Numbered from the stretch's first letter, positions 24,104-36,586 are shown. The stretch: 64,000 bases of DNA from Lantana camara (GCA_037501455.1 CM074863.1:62911501-62975500), one strand, 5' to 3'. Translations and numbers: made by a program. The notes: generated by a model from the sequence alone, not told the origin.

Positions 24104-24509
24104 ATTTCGTTTTTCGGCTAGGGGTCACACACCCATTGCTAGATTACGGTAGTGTGATCTGTGAAGTGATTAATTAATTAGGGAATTAATTAATTGCTAT
24201 TACTGCTAATCGAATAATGAACCTAAAGGGTCACACACAAATGCCAGAACACGAGGGTTATGGTAGGATGTTAATTTGATTAACAAAGGATCAAAATGTT
24301 GATCGAAGAGGGCGAGACGAATCACGCCCTGCCACGTGTCACGGTTGGAACGTGACTGCCATGTGTCATGTACACGTGGCCTACAGGTGCATTGTACACG
24401 TGTGGTGACGTGGTTCATGCGTGTGAAATTTTCCACATGCGAATTCTTTTCTAGAATTAATTAATTAATTTTGGTCTTTTAATTAATTATTGAATTAATT
24501 GTTAAGACT

Positions 24510-25358
24510 TGATGGAGTCAAAATACGCTTGGCCCACTTTTTGACATGTGGCGCCACCAGCAACTGACACGTGGCTTATCAATCCCCAAAACAGATATCC
24601 TCCGAGCGTCATCCACCCTCGAGTGTTAAGACACATGAGCGACACGTGTCTTTATCGTCACATGGCACGTGGCTATCATAGCTGCTCACCAACGAGCGCT
24701 CCTTATACTACAAAGCAAGACCCACGTCCATTAAGGGAGTCATCCTCGAGCGCTCACTCCCTTCGGATGTGTTTCCGCATGCAAGCAAACCAAGAGACCA
24801 AGCTCCCCCTTATCTCACAGCCTTGGCCCGGATCCACCCTCGTGTCCGCTGGCCCATCAGGCTCATGGTTGACAGAGCGCGCTCATGGCCCTCGTTACTA
24901 ACCCAAAACGGCTCTCTGACACCCCGTACATGTCCGCGCACCTGCCACTTTTGCCCGCACCACCCTTTTGTACCAGCTTTTGCAGGAGATTCCTCCTAGG
25001 TTTCTCCTCATTGCACCACGTGTGAGGGCGACATTAGGGCAGAACCACAAAGTGGTAAATTACCATGGGACCCTCAACTATAAATAGGAGTCTTCATCTC
25101 CATCTCTGTAAGCAATCTTTCATTACTGAAACTCTTAGATTCATTCACCTCTTTCAGATCATCATCTGACTTGAGCGTAGGAGAGCCAAACTGGGTATCA
25201 ACCCCAGTTCCCCCAGCTCGGACATCTGACCTCTTCTTCTTTGGTGTTTGTCCTAGCAGGTTGAACCCACTATTCCTCCGGTGAGTTTATTCCGGTTTCC
25301 CCACATCAAACAAATTCTAAAGTGATCGGAGTTGGACACCTCAGATTCTTACCCATCA
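24510..25358 (+). repeat. 5' LTR of the Tat element (849 bp)
   Basis: The ends TGATGG and CCATCA form a perfect 6-bp terminal inverted repeat, and the right end is followed within 5 bases by the primer site. The LTR carries a TATA box at 25079-25086 and, in its first 170 bp, several ACGTG elements (GACACGTGGC near 24566, GACACGTGTC near 24640, GGCACGTGGC near 24663). These are candidates for bZIP/bHLH factor binding. Confidence 0.85.
25079..25086 (+). promoter_or_regulatory. TATA box of the Tat LTR
   Basis: TATAAATA in the context CAACTATAAATAGGAG, about 280 bp before the end of the LTR, is a typical plant pol II core promoter placement. Confidence 0.75.
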
Positions 25359-25362
25359 TTTT

Positions 25363-25380
25363 TGGTGCCGTCTGTGGGAA
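25363..25380 (+). promoter_or_regulatory. Primer-binding site of the Tat element
   Basis: TGGTGCCGTCTGTGGGAA differs by one base from the TGGCGCCGTCTGTGGGAA site known from plant Tat-type gypsy elements. It marks the start of minus-strand synthesis and confirms the LTR end. The tRNA is not the initiator-Met used by the other elements here. Confidence 0.85.
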
Positions 25381-25436
25381 ACCACTTCCAACCCTTTCTT
25401 CTTTTTTCTAGTTGAAGAACAAGCACCATTTTCATC

Positions 25437-26125
25437 ATGGTTACCACTAGATCCGGACTTGTAGCAGGTGGTGATAACCACCATCCTGAAGGGAACGCCA
25501 GCATCCCCACTTCCGCCGCCGCCGGCGGAGGAGCGCCCGTTGGAGGAGCATTTCCCCCCACTGAGCCAGTAATGCCCTCAACGGGGCTCACACCTGAGCA
25601 GCCCTCCACCGCCGCAGTTGGAGGTTCTAGGCTTCCTACTTTCCCAAATCTCCCCCAGAGTCAATGGCCTACCACCTAAGTTAACCCAGGAGGGCACCCC
25701 TATATGATGCCACCCCCTGGATACACACTCACCCCGACTGTCATGATGCCTGCTATTCAGTCATACCACGCAGGGCAGATCCAGCTGCCGGTGGTGGTTC
25801 CAAAGGAGATTGACGGGATAAAACTACCCCCCAACAACTGCATGCTATTTACACTCAGTGCGAGGTCCAGGCGGCCAAGGGTGCATGGAAAAACTTTACT
25901 TCAATATATTGCCCCTCTGAGCAGGCCGCTCAGATTGCCCCTCTCTTGGGGGGATTACAGGCACATCCGCTCATGGCGGCACAGGCTGCCTTGAGAGCCC
26001 CACCACCACCTCCGCCATCCATGGAGAAGGGAGTCCCCGCAAGGGGTGGGGAGGAACGGGAATGCCCCTAGGCTAATAGGGGCAAAGAACCTGTAGAAAG
26101 AATCAATGTGGACGAGGAAGTCCAC
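25437..26125 (+). pseudogene. Tat gag, N-terminal part, broken
   Basis: An ATG opens 79 bp after the LTR: MVTTRSGLVAGGD, then a low-complexity Gly/Ala/Pro/Thr stretch ending at a stop at 25677-25679. A following frame (25704 on) has a Pro-rich MMPPPGYTLTPTVMM start. The N-terminus of plant Tat gag is often of this Pro/Gly-rich type. Frames change several times before L3 interrupts at 26125. No catalytic role is expected. Confidence 0.65.
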
Positions 26126-27820
26126 TGTGACAGCCCGGTTCGGGGCCGGATCAATAAATGTAAGATAAGGGCAACGTAAGGGCATTTATAGAACTTGATC
26201 CGTACTTAAAATAATTTATATCATGCATCCCTACATGAAATGAGTGTTCTTATGTGGTACTAGGTGACACAAAGGGGAAAAACTACCTTTAAACCCTAAA
26301 AGCACTATTTATTCCGAACTAGCACTTTGCCGTTTTATTCGAGAGACCTTAAAGAACCTATACCTATCTTCTTAGAATTTTTGAACTCTCTTTTCGATGC
26401 TTTGAGGTTTCGTTTATGTGTCCGGAGCAATTTAAGAATTTATTTTCAAATAAAAATTTCGGTCGGTAAAATATATTTCCTTCGATAGAATGATTTAACC
26501 CTTGAGATCATCACCATAACATTGCTCGATTTTTTTCTACATTTTTGGAAAGCCTTTCGGAACTTCAAATTTTATCCTAGTATTTATTTCATAATTAAAA
26601 TAATTTTCGAAATTCAAGAAAATCACATCTTCCGAAGCTTATAACTTTTAAACCATACGTCCGATTTCGACCCGTGAGTAACTGTTTCGAAGCTAATTTT
26701 ATTTCCTAGCTCTTGGGCACTTTTCCAACTCCAAAAATACGTAATATAAAGGTGAAATTACCAGAATACCCCTGCTGTGACAATTATGTAAAGAAGGAAA
26801 CCTATTTTTGGAAATTTCATAAAATACCCCACCTTAAGTCCCAAAAATAAATGTTATTTGCACTCTAGTCCTTCCCAACAACTATAAATAAGTGGTTTGA
26901 GGTCTCATTTTCTCCCTTACACCAGCCAAAACACACGGCCCCCTCTAATAAGGTTAGTTTTCTTATTTTTTTTTTTTATGTTTTAATTAGTTTAATTTAT
27001 GTTTTAATTTATTTATTAATTATGCTAGGTTTAGGATTTAATTTATGTTTTATTTTATACATGAATTATGTGATTTAATTTATGTTTTAAATATGCATGA
27101 ATTTATGAATTATGTTTCTTATAGTATAGTTTATTATGAAATGTGTTACATAATTTAATTTTGTGACAAATTAATTATGTGACAATTATGCTAGCATGTT
27201 ATATGTTACATTTTAATTATTTTATGATCATACTTAGGTGATTTAATTTATTTCATGATTTAATTAAATGTTACATGTTATTTAATATTACATAATTAAA
27301 GTATAACCTATAGTTTTAAATGTTACATGTTATAGTATACATGTATAATATACGTATACGTATTTGATTCCAATATGTATAAATACATGTATACTTTCTT
27401 ATAAATACTATGTGTATTTCCATAATAAATACGTATGTACTTTTGTATAAATACCGTATGTATTCTAGTATAAATACCGCATGTATTCTTGTATAAATAC
27501 TATATGTACCCTGTATAAATACTGTATAAATACGGTAGGTATCCCCGTATGAATACCGTATACATACGGTACAAATACCGTATACATACTATATAAATAC
27601 ACGTATACATACAGTTTAAGTACAGTATACATACAGTACATATACCATATACTTGAATAGTGACCTTTAACCTTTGACTTTGACCTTGACCAAGAATTTT
27701 GACTTTTAACCTAATTGATCATTTCAAAGAGATGAATTCATCGGTCAAAGCCTTTTTCGAAAATTCTCAAAAACAGGGGATCAAAGTAGGTTTCAAAGTT
27801 CACATTCCTTTTCTAATTAG
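26126..27820 (+). repeat. 5' LTR of L3, truncated
   Basis: Closely matches 30974-32673 of the 3' LTR and then stops at TTTTCTAATTAG, where pol sequence begins. A TATAAATA box is at 26883-26890 (31749-31756 in the other copy). An oligo-T run and a long AT-rich segment follow. Confidence 0.9.
27340..27655. repeat. AT-rich array of TATAAATACNGTATGTAT-like units (5' LTR of L3)
   Basis: About a dozen imperfect units of 20-27 bp contain the core TATAAATAC and a symmetric TACCGTATACATACGGTA centre. Units are close to self-complementary. The array starts about 1.2 kb into the LTR. Confidence 0.75.
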
Positions 27821-30418
27821 CTTATTTCGGGGATGAATTGGCTTTATAAGTACCGAGTCAAGATGGATTGTTTCAAGAAGAAAGTTATCTTAGGAAAGGA
27901 TGAAAGTCAGACATCAGATGGACGAGGAGGACAAACACTAATGATTTCGGCAATGGAAGCAAAAAGGATGATTCAGAAGGGAGCTACAGGGTTCGTTGCT
28001 TACCTCTTAAATAGACCAAAGGATCAGAGTAAAATAGAAGAAGTGGAGGTTGTCAACGAGTTCCTAGAAGTGTTTCCTAAACACCTAAACACCTTACCAC
28101 CAGACCGTGAACTGGAGTTTGATTTTGAGACAGTCCCGGGAGCCGAACCGTTCTCTAAGGCACCCTATCAAATGGCACCGGCCGAACTCCAAGAGTTGAG
28201 GAAACAACTTGATGAATTATTAGAGGCAGGTTATATCCGCCCTAGTACTTCTCCGTGGGGAGCACCTGTGTTATTTGTTTAGAAGAAAGATGGGTCGTTA
28301 TGACTTTGCATCGACTACCGAGAGCTTAATAGGATGACGGTGAAAAATAAGTACCCTCTTCCTCACATCGAGGAGTTATTCGATGTACTTCAAGGATCTC
28401 GAGTATACTCCAAGTTAGATTTGAGGCAAGGGTACTATCAATTGAAAATTAGAGAGGAGGATATTCCCAAGACAGCTTTCAATAGTCGCTACGGACATTT
28501 TAAGTTCGTGGCAATGCCCTTTGGGCTAACAAACGCCCTAGCTGCATTTATGGATATGATGCATCGGATTTTTCGGCCGTTTCTTGACAAGTTCGTGGTG
28601 ATCTTTATTGATGACATCTTGGTCTTTTCCAAAACACCAGAGGATCATGCCAAACATCTTCGGTTAGTGTTGAGCACTTTGCTGGATCACAAGCTTTATG
28701 CAAAATTCAACAAATGTGAGTTTTGGTTGGAAAAGATCTCATTCTTAGGACATATCATATCTGGTTCAGTAGTCGAAGTGGATCCCTCGAAAATTGAAAC
28801 GATTTTGGATTGGAAACAACCAAGGAATCCTTCTGAGGTACGAAGCTTTTTGGGACTTGCAGGATATTATCGAAGATTCGTACAAAATTTTTCAAAGATA
28901 ACTGCACCACTTACTCAGTTAACCAAGAAAGAAGGAAAATTCGTATGGACAGAGAAATACGAACAGAGTTTTCAGGAATTAAAGAAAAGATTAACTACCA
29001 CACCTATACTAACCTTACCAGAAGGGAAGGAAGGTTACACCGTCTACATCGATGCTTCGAAAGAAGGGTTAGGATGCGTTCTGATACAGCATGGAAAGGT
29101 GATAGCATATGCATCAAGAAAGCTTAAACCACATGAAGCCAACTACCCCACCCATGATTTGGAGCTAGTAGCGATCGTCTTTGCCCTCGTAAAATGGAGA
29201 CATTACTTGTATGGGGTAACCTTTGAAGTGTTCACGGATCATAAAAGTTTGCGGTACTTATTCACTCAAAAGGAGCTAAACATGAGACAAAGAAGGTGGA
29301 TGGAATTTCTGGAAGACTATGATTGTATAATTCAATACCATCCTGGAAAGGCTAATGTGGTGGCTGATGCTTTGAGTCGAAAGGCTAGTCTAGCGCATAT
29401 CCTGGGGCATTCTTTGGAGAATGAGAGAAAACCAGTTCAAGTGATTCCTAGAGCTAAGTTGGCGAACCTAATAATTTCGTCACCGCTGAAGGATCGGTTG
29501 ATAAAGACGCAATCTATCGACGGATGGATTAAGAAGTGTCTCAATTCCAAGGAGAAAGATGATGAGATAAAATTTAGTAAAGGTGAAGATGGAATCTTGA
29601 GATATAAGAACAGAGTTTGTGTGCCCTCAACTATCCGAAAAGAAATACTTGATGAAGCACACAAGACATGTTATACAGTATACCCTGGAGGAACAAAGAT
29701 GTACCAAGATCTCAAGAAGCAGTTTTGGTGGAACGGAATGAAAAGAGACATTGCTGAATATGTCAAGAAATGCTTAACTTGTCAAAAAGTTAAAGCAGAA
29801 CATAAAAAACCAGCAAGAAAGTTACAACCGCTACCAATTCCTACATGGAAGTGGGAGAAGATAACCATGGATTTTGTTACTGGGTTACCTAAAGTCAAAG
29901 GAGGACAAGACAGTATATGGGTCATAGTCGATAGATTGACAAAATCAGCACACTTCCTACCAGTCAAGACTACGGATAAAGTTAAATCCTTAGCAAAACT
30001 GTACCAACAGGAAATTGTGAGATTACATGGAGTGCCGGTGAGTATAGTGTCTGACAGAGATCCAATGTTTACGTCACAACTTTGGCAAAATGTTCAAAGT
30101 CTGATGGGAACCAAGTTACATTTCAGTACAGCGGCGCACCCACAAACAGACGGACAGTCAGAAAGATCGATTAAATATCTGGAGGATATGTTAAGAGCGT
30201 GTGCTTTGGACTTTCCGGACAGTTGGAAAGATTGTTTACCTCTCGTGGAGTTTGCATACAATAACAGTTATCAGGCTTCAATTCAAGCAGCTCCATATGA
30301 AGCCTTATATGGGAGAAAATGCAGATCTCCATTATATTGGGATATGGATGAAGCAAGGGATACCTCTGAGGGAACTCCCAGGAACAAAGTACTCGAATGG
30401 ATTGAAAAACCTACATAA
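27821..30418 (+). pseudogene. pol: L3 pol: protease end, reverse transcriptase, RNase H, integrase
   Basis: One frame of about 865 codons with two nonsense codons: TAG at 28280-28282 and TGA at 28301-28303, the latter in place of the Arg of LRLCIDYR. Starting from the end of protease (GMNWLYKY), RT follows with [17 protein letters not shown] and the catalytic FIDD. RNase H runs from [11 protein letters not shown] to ADALSR. The integrase zinc domain has lost its second His (CYTVYPGG instead of the usual VHPG). The DDE core is intact: Asp in [10 protein letters not shown], Asp in SDRDPMF, Glu in [12 protein letters not shown]. The frame runs off near 30400, where a frameshift separates the integrase C-terminus. 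Confidence 0.93.
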
Positions 30419-30962
30419 AAGATTTAAAATAATCAGGCAAAGAATGAAAGCCACCCAGGACAGACAGAAGAGCTATGCCGACAAAAGAAGAAGGGATTTA
30501 GAATTTAATGTGGGTGAGAAAGTGTTTCTGAAAGCATCGCCAAGGAAAGGGTTCACAAGAATTGGGAAAGGTGGAAAATTAAACCCTAGATACATAGGAC
30601 CTTTTGAGATACTGGAACATGTGGGCCCAACAGCGTATCACCTGGATCTACCAGCAAGCTTAACAGGGATCCATAATATATTTCATGTATCCCAACTTCG
30701 TAAATACTTTGCCGATGAGGCACAGGTGGTGCCAGTAGAGGAAGTTCAGTTAGAACCTAATCTAACCTACGAGTTGAAGGCGGTTAAGATCCTGGATAAG
30801 AAATTCCAAGAATTAAGAAATAAAAAGATTCCATTGGTTAAGGTTTTATGGAAAAGGAACGGTACGGAGGAAGTTACCGGGGAAACTGAAGAAAAGATGC
30901 AAAAGCACTATCCCAAATTGTTCAAAGATCACGAAGAGAATCTGAGGACAAATTCTTCTTAA
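30395..30962 (+). pseudogene. L3 integrase C-terminus and chromodomain (+1 frame)
   Basis: The coding sense continues in the +1 frame from about 30395 (KIIRQRMKATQDRQKSYADK). Next come the GPY/F-like module (RYIGPFEILEHVGPTAYHL), IHNIFHVSQLRKY, and a chromodomain-like tail with VKILDKKFQELRNKKIPLV and KVLW. In the family this tail targets integration to marked chromatin. The aromatic residue usually found in EEATWE is Gly here (EEVTGETEE), so the histone-binding cage is probably lost. It ends at a stop 11 bp before the LTR, which is normal for Tekay/Del elements. Confidence 0.88.
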
Positions 30963-30973
30963 GGAGGGGAGGT
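30958..30973 (+). promoter_or_regulatory. Polypurine tract of L3
   Basis: AAGGAGGGGAGG follows the pol stop and runs directly into the 3' LTR start TGTGACAG at 30974. The preceding CTGAGGAC motif is shared with the LARD's 3' end. Confidence 0.88.
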
Positions 30974-32254
30974 TGTGACAGCCCGGTTCGGGACCAGATC
31001 AATAAAGGTAAGCTAAGGGCAACGTAAGGGCATTTATAGAACTTGATCCGTACTTAAAATAATTTATATCATGCATCCCTACTTGAAATGAGTGTTCTTA
31101 TGTGGTATTAGGTGACACAAAGGGGGAAAACTACCTTTAAACCCTAAAAGCACTATTTATTTCCGAACCAGCACTATACCATTTTATTTGAGAGACCTTA
31201 AAGCACCTATATCTATCTTCTTGGAATTTTTCAACTCTCTTTTCGATGCTTTGAGAATTTTTCAACTCTCTTTAAACCGTTTATGTGTCCAGAGCATTTA
31301 AGAATTTATTTTCAAATAAAAATTTCCGTCGATAAAATATACTTCATTCGATAGAATGATTTAACCCTTGAGATCATCACCATAACATTCCTCGATTTTT
31401 TTCTACATTTTTGGAAAGCCTTTCTGACCTTCAAATTTTATCCTAGTATTTATTTCATAATTAAAATAATTTTCGAAATTCAAGAAAATCACATCTTCCG
31501 AAGCTTATAACTTTTAAACCGTACGTCCGATTTCGACCCGTGAGTAACCGTTTTGAAGCTAATTTTATTTTCTAGCTCTTGGGAATTTTTCCAACTCCAA
31601 AAATACGCAGGAGAAAGGTGAAATTACCCGAATACCCCTGCTGTGACAATTATGTAAAGAAGGAAACCTATTTTTGGAAATTTCATAAAATACCCCACCT
31701 TAAGTCCTTAAAATAAATATTATTTGCACTCTAATCGTTCCCAAAAACTATAAATAAGTGGTTTGAGGTCTCATTTGCTCCCTTACACCAGCCAAAACAC
31801 ACGGCCCCCTCACTAGAATAAGGTTAGTTTTCTTATTTTTTTTTTATGTTTTAATTAGTTTAATTTATGTTTTAATTTATTTATTAATTATGCTAGGTTT
31901 AGGATTTAATTTATGTTTTATTTTATGCATGAATTATGTGATTTAATTTATGTTTTAAATATTTATGAATTTATGAATTATGTTTCTTATAGTATAGTTT
32001 ATTATGAAATGTGTTACATAATTTAATTTTGTGACAAATTAATTATGTGACAATTATGCTAGCACGTTATATGTTACATTTTAATTATTTTATGATCATA
32101 CTTAGGTGATTTAATTTATTTCATGATTTAGTTAAATGTTACATGTTATTTAATATTACATAATTAAAGTATAACCTATAGTTTTAAATGTTACATATTT
32201 AATTAATTGTTACATAATTATACTTGACCAATTGCTATATGTTATAATATACAT

Positions 32255-32510
32255 GTACAATATACGTATACGTATTTGATTCCAATATGTATAAATACGT
32301 GTATACTTTCGTATAAATACTATGTGTATTTCCATAATAAATACGTATATACTTTTGTATAAATACCGTATGTATTCTAGTATAAATACCGCATGTATTC
32401 TAGTATAAATACCGCATGTATTCTTGTATAAATACTGTATAAATACGATAGGTATCCCCGTATAAATACTGTATAAATACGGTATATATACCGTATACTT
32501 GAATAGTGAC
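32255..32510. repeat. AT-rich TATAAATAC array (3' LTR of L3)
   Basis: Homologous to 27340-27655 but with fewer units. The GTATACATAC-rich second half is largely missing, so the array has changed length between the two LTRs since insertion. Confidence 0.75.
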
Positions 32511-32846
32511 CTTTGACCTTTGATCTTTGTGTTTGACCTTGACCAAGAATTTTGACTTTTAACCTAATTGATCATTTCAAAGAGACGAATTCAACGGTCA
32601 AAGCCTTTTTCGAAAATTCTCAAAAACAGAGGATCAAAGTAGGTTTCAAAGTTCACATTCCTTTTCTAATTAGGGTTGTTTAAGACCCTAAGACCATACC
32701 CTTAAGCTTTTGACACGAGCTTTCTAATGAGACTAATCGTTTACTCGAATCCTTTCTTCGGGAAAGATTATTTATTGTTTAAATGTGCCGCATTCTTTTC
32801 AATCTTATACTTTAATACTTGACCATCCGCACTCAATCATGCATCA

Positions 32847-35800
32847 TGTAACAGCCCGAATTTTTGAGATCAGGATAGCACGGGTAAGTAAAGGGTTAAG
32901 AGGAAAGCGTTTATAGCCTTAGTCCATTATACATTTCATTCTATGTGAATTATGTGCATCTATGTTTCGATTTATAATTGTGTCTTTTTGAGAGAACCAT
33001 ATCACTATTCATTCACCAAACCCTAAACCTTTACCTAAACCTTGAAAAACCTTAGAAAGCTGATTTTCACATTTTCCAAACTTGTATCATAGCTTTCATC
33101 ATTCTGAACTACATTTTTAAAATTGTTTGTTGAAAATTCCATTTAGGTCCCTAGTTACTATTCATCTTTAATTGTAGGAATTCTCGAAACACTTTTACCT
33201 ATTCAATATTGGGCTCGATAGAATCCTTGCAAAATTTTATGAATTTTGGTATGATTTCCAAACCCTAATTCTTAACGTAGCTTCCGTAGAAATCAAAACC
33301 GGCCGAAAAACCCTAATTTTGCCTTAAATTAGAAATTTCTGAATTTCAACGTTTTCCCTATACAATATTGTAACCATTACGATCCTTGGATTATTTTATG
33401 AATTTTAAGATCTTTTCCAAACTCTAGTTCAAATCCTAACTCGATTTATAAATTTTACTTTATTTTTCCCAAAGTACTATTCCTACCGTAAAAACTAATT
33501 TTCCAACCGTCCAACATTTGGTATCCAATATTACAGTCAAAACGATCCTTGAATTATTTCAAGAATCATGGACATTTTCTCGGAAATCAATTCACATTGT
33601 AGCTTCGTTTATGAATTTTATTGTATTTTTCAAAATTCCCGAACGACTACTACTTTAAATGTAGACGTTCAAACGTTAAGTATTTATAACCATTAGAAAG
33701 CCCTTTCAATTCACTTTCTTTTGCAATTTCTCTCATTTCAAACTAAATCCTAGACATTCTTCTATGAATTTATTATCATTTTCATCCTATTTTAGATTTA
33801 TTTTTATTTTGTCATGATTACTAAAATAATTAATTATATCTTAACTAAACACCTAAGTATACACTTAACCCCCCAATAAATGAACCTAGCTTACTCACAC
33901 CATGATTCATCTAATTAATTCTTCATAATTGCAACATAAGCCCCTAAATGCCAACTATAAATACCCTAAGAAGCATAACATAAAATTCACACAAAATCCT
34001 CACTCACTCTCCCTCAAACTCACGGCCAAACCCCCTCTCTCTCATAAGGTGCAATTTTCTTTTATTATTTCATGCTTTATGTTATGTTTTTAATATAATA
34101 ATATTAGTAGCATGCTTAGGAATAATAAAATTATGCTTTAGGAATTTATTTTTATAATATATATGCATAATTGTTAACTTTATGTGTAATGTGCCTACAT
34201 TATGAAATTTTATTTAATTAATTTCATGAATTATGATATGAGGTAGCATGAGTATGTATTTAAATAATTATGTTCTTATTTGATTAAATTTATGCTTAGA
34301 ATAATTTATTTGGATTTAATTTATTATTAAAGTGTTACATTTGAATTTAATTATATGTTATGAATTCAAAAATTTGTTGAATGTGATCATGAACTAGTAT
34401 GAACATCTTCATAAGCTTAAGAACACCTTCATAATGTTCTTGAATCAAATTCATGTGCACGTGTGATAGTGTGTGTTTGTGTGTGTTTAATTTTGTGTTA
34501 TAAAGTGTTTAATTCATAAGAAATTGAATAGTAAATGTTTTTAATAGTAATTTTGACTTTTTGGTCAACATTTAATTAATAATTTCGAAATTAATTTAAA
34601 ATTAATTATAAAATAGGATTTTGGAATTTTAAATAAAGATTTTTCCAAATTAATTCAAAAATTAATAAAATTATAAAATAATTTGAAAATTAACCTACAT
34701 TGTTGAATTAAATTCTAAATTTAATTCCTAATACTCTAATTAAGGTCACACCATGATTAACAAATATTTAAGTGATTAAAGAATTTTTGAAACGTAATTA
34801 ATTAATTAAATTTCCTTAAATAATTAAAATTAAATTTTGCCGGGAAATAATTTCTAAATGTTATAAGAATTTTATAATATGTTATATTTCCTAGACCTTA
34901 TGTGGTTGTTTTATTAGAATAATAAGAACCTAGTTCTAAGTCAGTAGTAATTATTTTCAGGCGACAATTGCACTGAACAGTGGGATCCATTCCAATCTGT
35001 TTGAATTTTGATACTAGGTGAGGGTTAAAACATTTTCAACTGGAATCATGTATATATCTATATCTAATTATAAAATGATTTCCAAATCTACGTATCTATT
35101 ATTTGATTTCCTATCTATACATATTAATATAATACATATTCCTCTTTATGAGGAAAATACCAATAAGTCGGAATCAGGATCTTATCCGGACATTATATAC
35201 TTCAGTCCTATTAATATTAAGAACTGATTCCCGACTAAGCAAGTAAATAATTATTATTTATCAAAATGGGCCCGGCGTGCAGCTGTGTCGAGCAATACTC
35301 GGAAGGCATCGGGCCGAGGGTATTGTTGGTGCTACAGACCGCCAACAACTCTTGGTAGTGGTTTAGCTGGAGGTTAGTTACTCCACGCTAAGAGACTTAC
35401 AAGGGAGAATAACCTCCCTGGGAGAGATAGCTTCCTCCCATATATTACATATCGTCGGTAGGGTTTGCTCCCCTACTGACACTACGGTGTTGCGGAGTTA
35501 TTATCATATTTAGTTTTATTAAAATACTGGTGCCTTGATCAGCCCGGTACTATTTTACAAATATTTTAAGGAGATCGGAAGGAGACGCCTTACTTGCAGG
35601 CGGTTCAAATCTTTTATTAAACGGTTCATCGTTTATAAATAAACTCCAAATACCCCTATCCCGGTTTCAAACTTATGAACCGTATCATATTTGCTATATC
35701 CTATTGCTATCATTTTATATATATCTATATATATCTATATATATAATCATATATAACTAATCCTAATCTTCCTTCACTTAGTCACTTTGACTAATTCCTT

Positions 35801-36184
35801 GCCTGTTTTAAATACATGATTTCAGGGAGCGAGGACAACGACACCTAGAGGTATCTTGAAGCTATAGGTGTCATATTTATTAGATCAGGCTTAGATTAAG
35901 AGCATTTAATCCTGATCATGTATATATTATTGATAAATTGCTCTTATACATTAACTCCGTACACTACGCTATCATACTACCCCCTTACAATATCATGCAC
36001 TATTCTGTGTGTTATCATATTGCTTGTTGCAAATTTTAAATTCTTTTATCTTCCGCTGCATTTTTACCTTACGCTCTACTTAAGTACCGTCTATACCGTT
36101 CGCCTTAGTATTTCTCGAGTGCTAGGTCTCACATCCACTCGAGGGTAGTACGGTGCGGGAGTTGTAGTGTTAGGGGGCGCTACA
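32847..36184 (+). mobile_element. Solo gypsy-type LTR (3338 bp)
   Basis: The ends are TGTAACAGCCCG and GGGGGCGCTACA, with CATCA duplicated at 32842-32846 and 36185-36189. A TATAAATA box lies at 33956-33963, followed by a CT-rich stretch (near 34000-34050) typical of the transcript start region. A GC-rich module at 35270-35480 resembles that in the L3 LTR. No primer site or internal region is present, so it is a solo LTR. It sits inside the 3' LTR of L3. Confidence 0.92.
33956..33963 (+). promoter_or_regulatory. TATA box of the solo LTR
   Basis: TATAAATA about 1.1 kb into the LTR, followed by a pyrimidine-rich stretch with CACTCTCC and CCCTCTCTCTC, resembles plant retrotransposon promoters. 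Confidence 0.6.
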
Positions 36185-36440
36185 CATCATTAATCATGTG
36201 TGGGACTTAGATCCTTAAGCTCATAGTAGTCTGTCACTTACAGGAGATAATACCAAGTTCTGGGATCCGCAGGGTACTGTGTGAACCCTGTCTTCTACCA
36301 ACTATCAACTTATCTAAATAAATAGGTGAGGTTTAAACTATTTCAACGAGAACCATGAATATTCCTACGTATTCAAATGATTTCAAAATCAACGCCTTCG
36401 GGTGCAAAGATTCTTATCTTTCAAGTTTAACGGTTTCCCG

Positions 36441-36586
36441 TTTTGGGATAATGCTTCAAGTTTAAAGTTAATGATCTCTGATATACGTCCTGTTCACTGT
36501 TATACTGCTTTGATTTTGGGATAATGCTTCAAGTTTAAAGTTAATGATCTCTGATATACGTCCTGTTCACTGTTATACTGCTTTGA
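36441..36586. repeat. Exact 73-bp tandem duplication in the L3 LTR
   Basis: 36441-36513 and 36514-36586 are identical, both starting TTTTGGGATAATGCTTC. The lack of differences indicates a recent duplication. Confidence 0.95.

Larger units (their letters stand above)
17118..24509 (+). mobile_element. Copia C LTR, forward orientation, split by two solo LTRs and cut by the Tat element
   Basis: It begins TGTTAGGAATAGTGCCC, the forward reading of the LTR start seen reversed in copia D. Its pieces are 17118-17392, 20315-21002 and 24109-24509 (about 1.36 kb in total), separated by two gypsy solo LTRs with perfect target duplications. The order of landmarks is the exact reverse of copia A, B and D. 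It ends at GTTAAGACT where the Tat LTR begins. B's LTR shows the continuation (complement near 16670), so the Tat element cut C at a defined point. Confidence 0.8.

Noticed and set aside
25437..25679. A host gene encoding a Pro/Gly-rich protein
   Set aside because: It starts 79 bp after an LTR end with a primer-binding site between and is followed by Tat gag, so it is the element's own gag start.
30974..32846. Reading L3's downstream LTR as a separate solo LTR
   Set aside because: The outer TCCAC duplication at 26121 and 57690 and the common ends make it one 3' LTR interrupted by two insertions.
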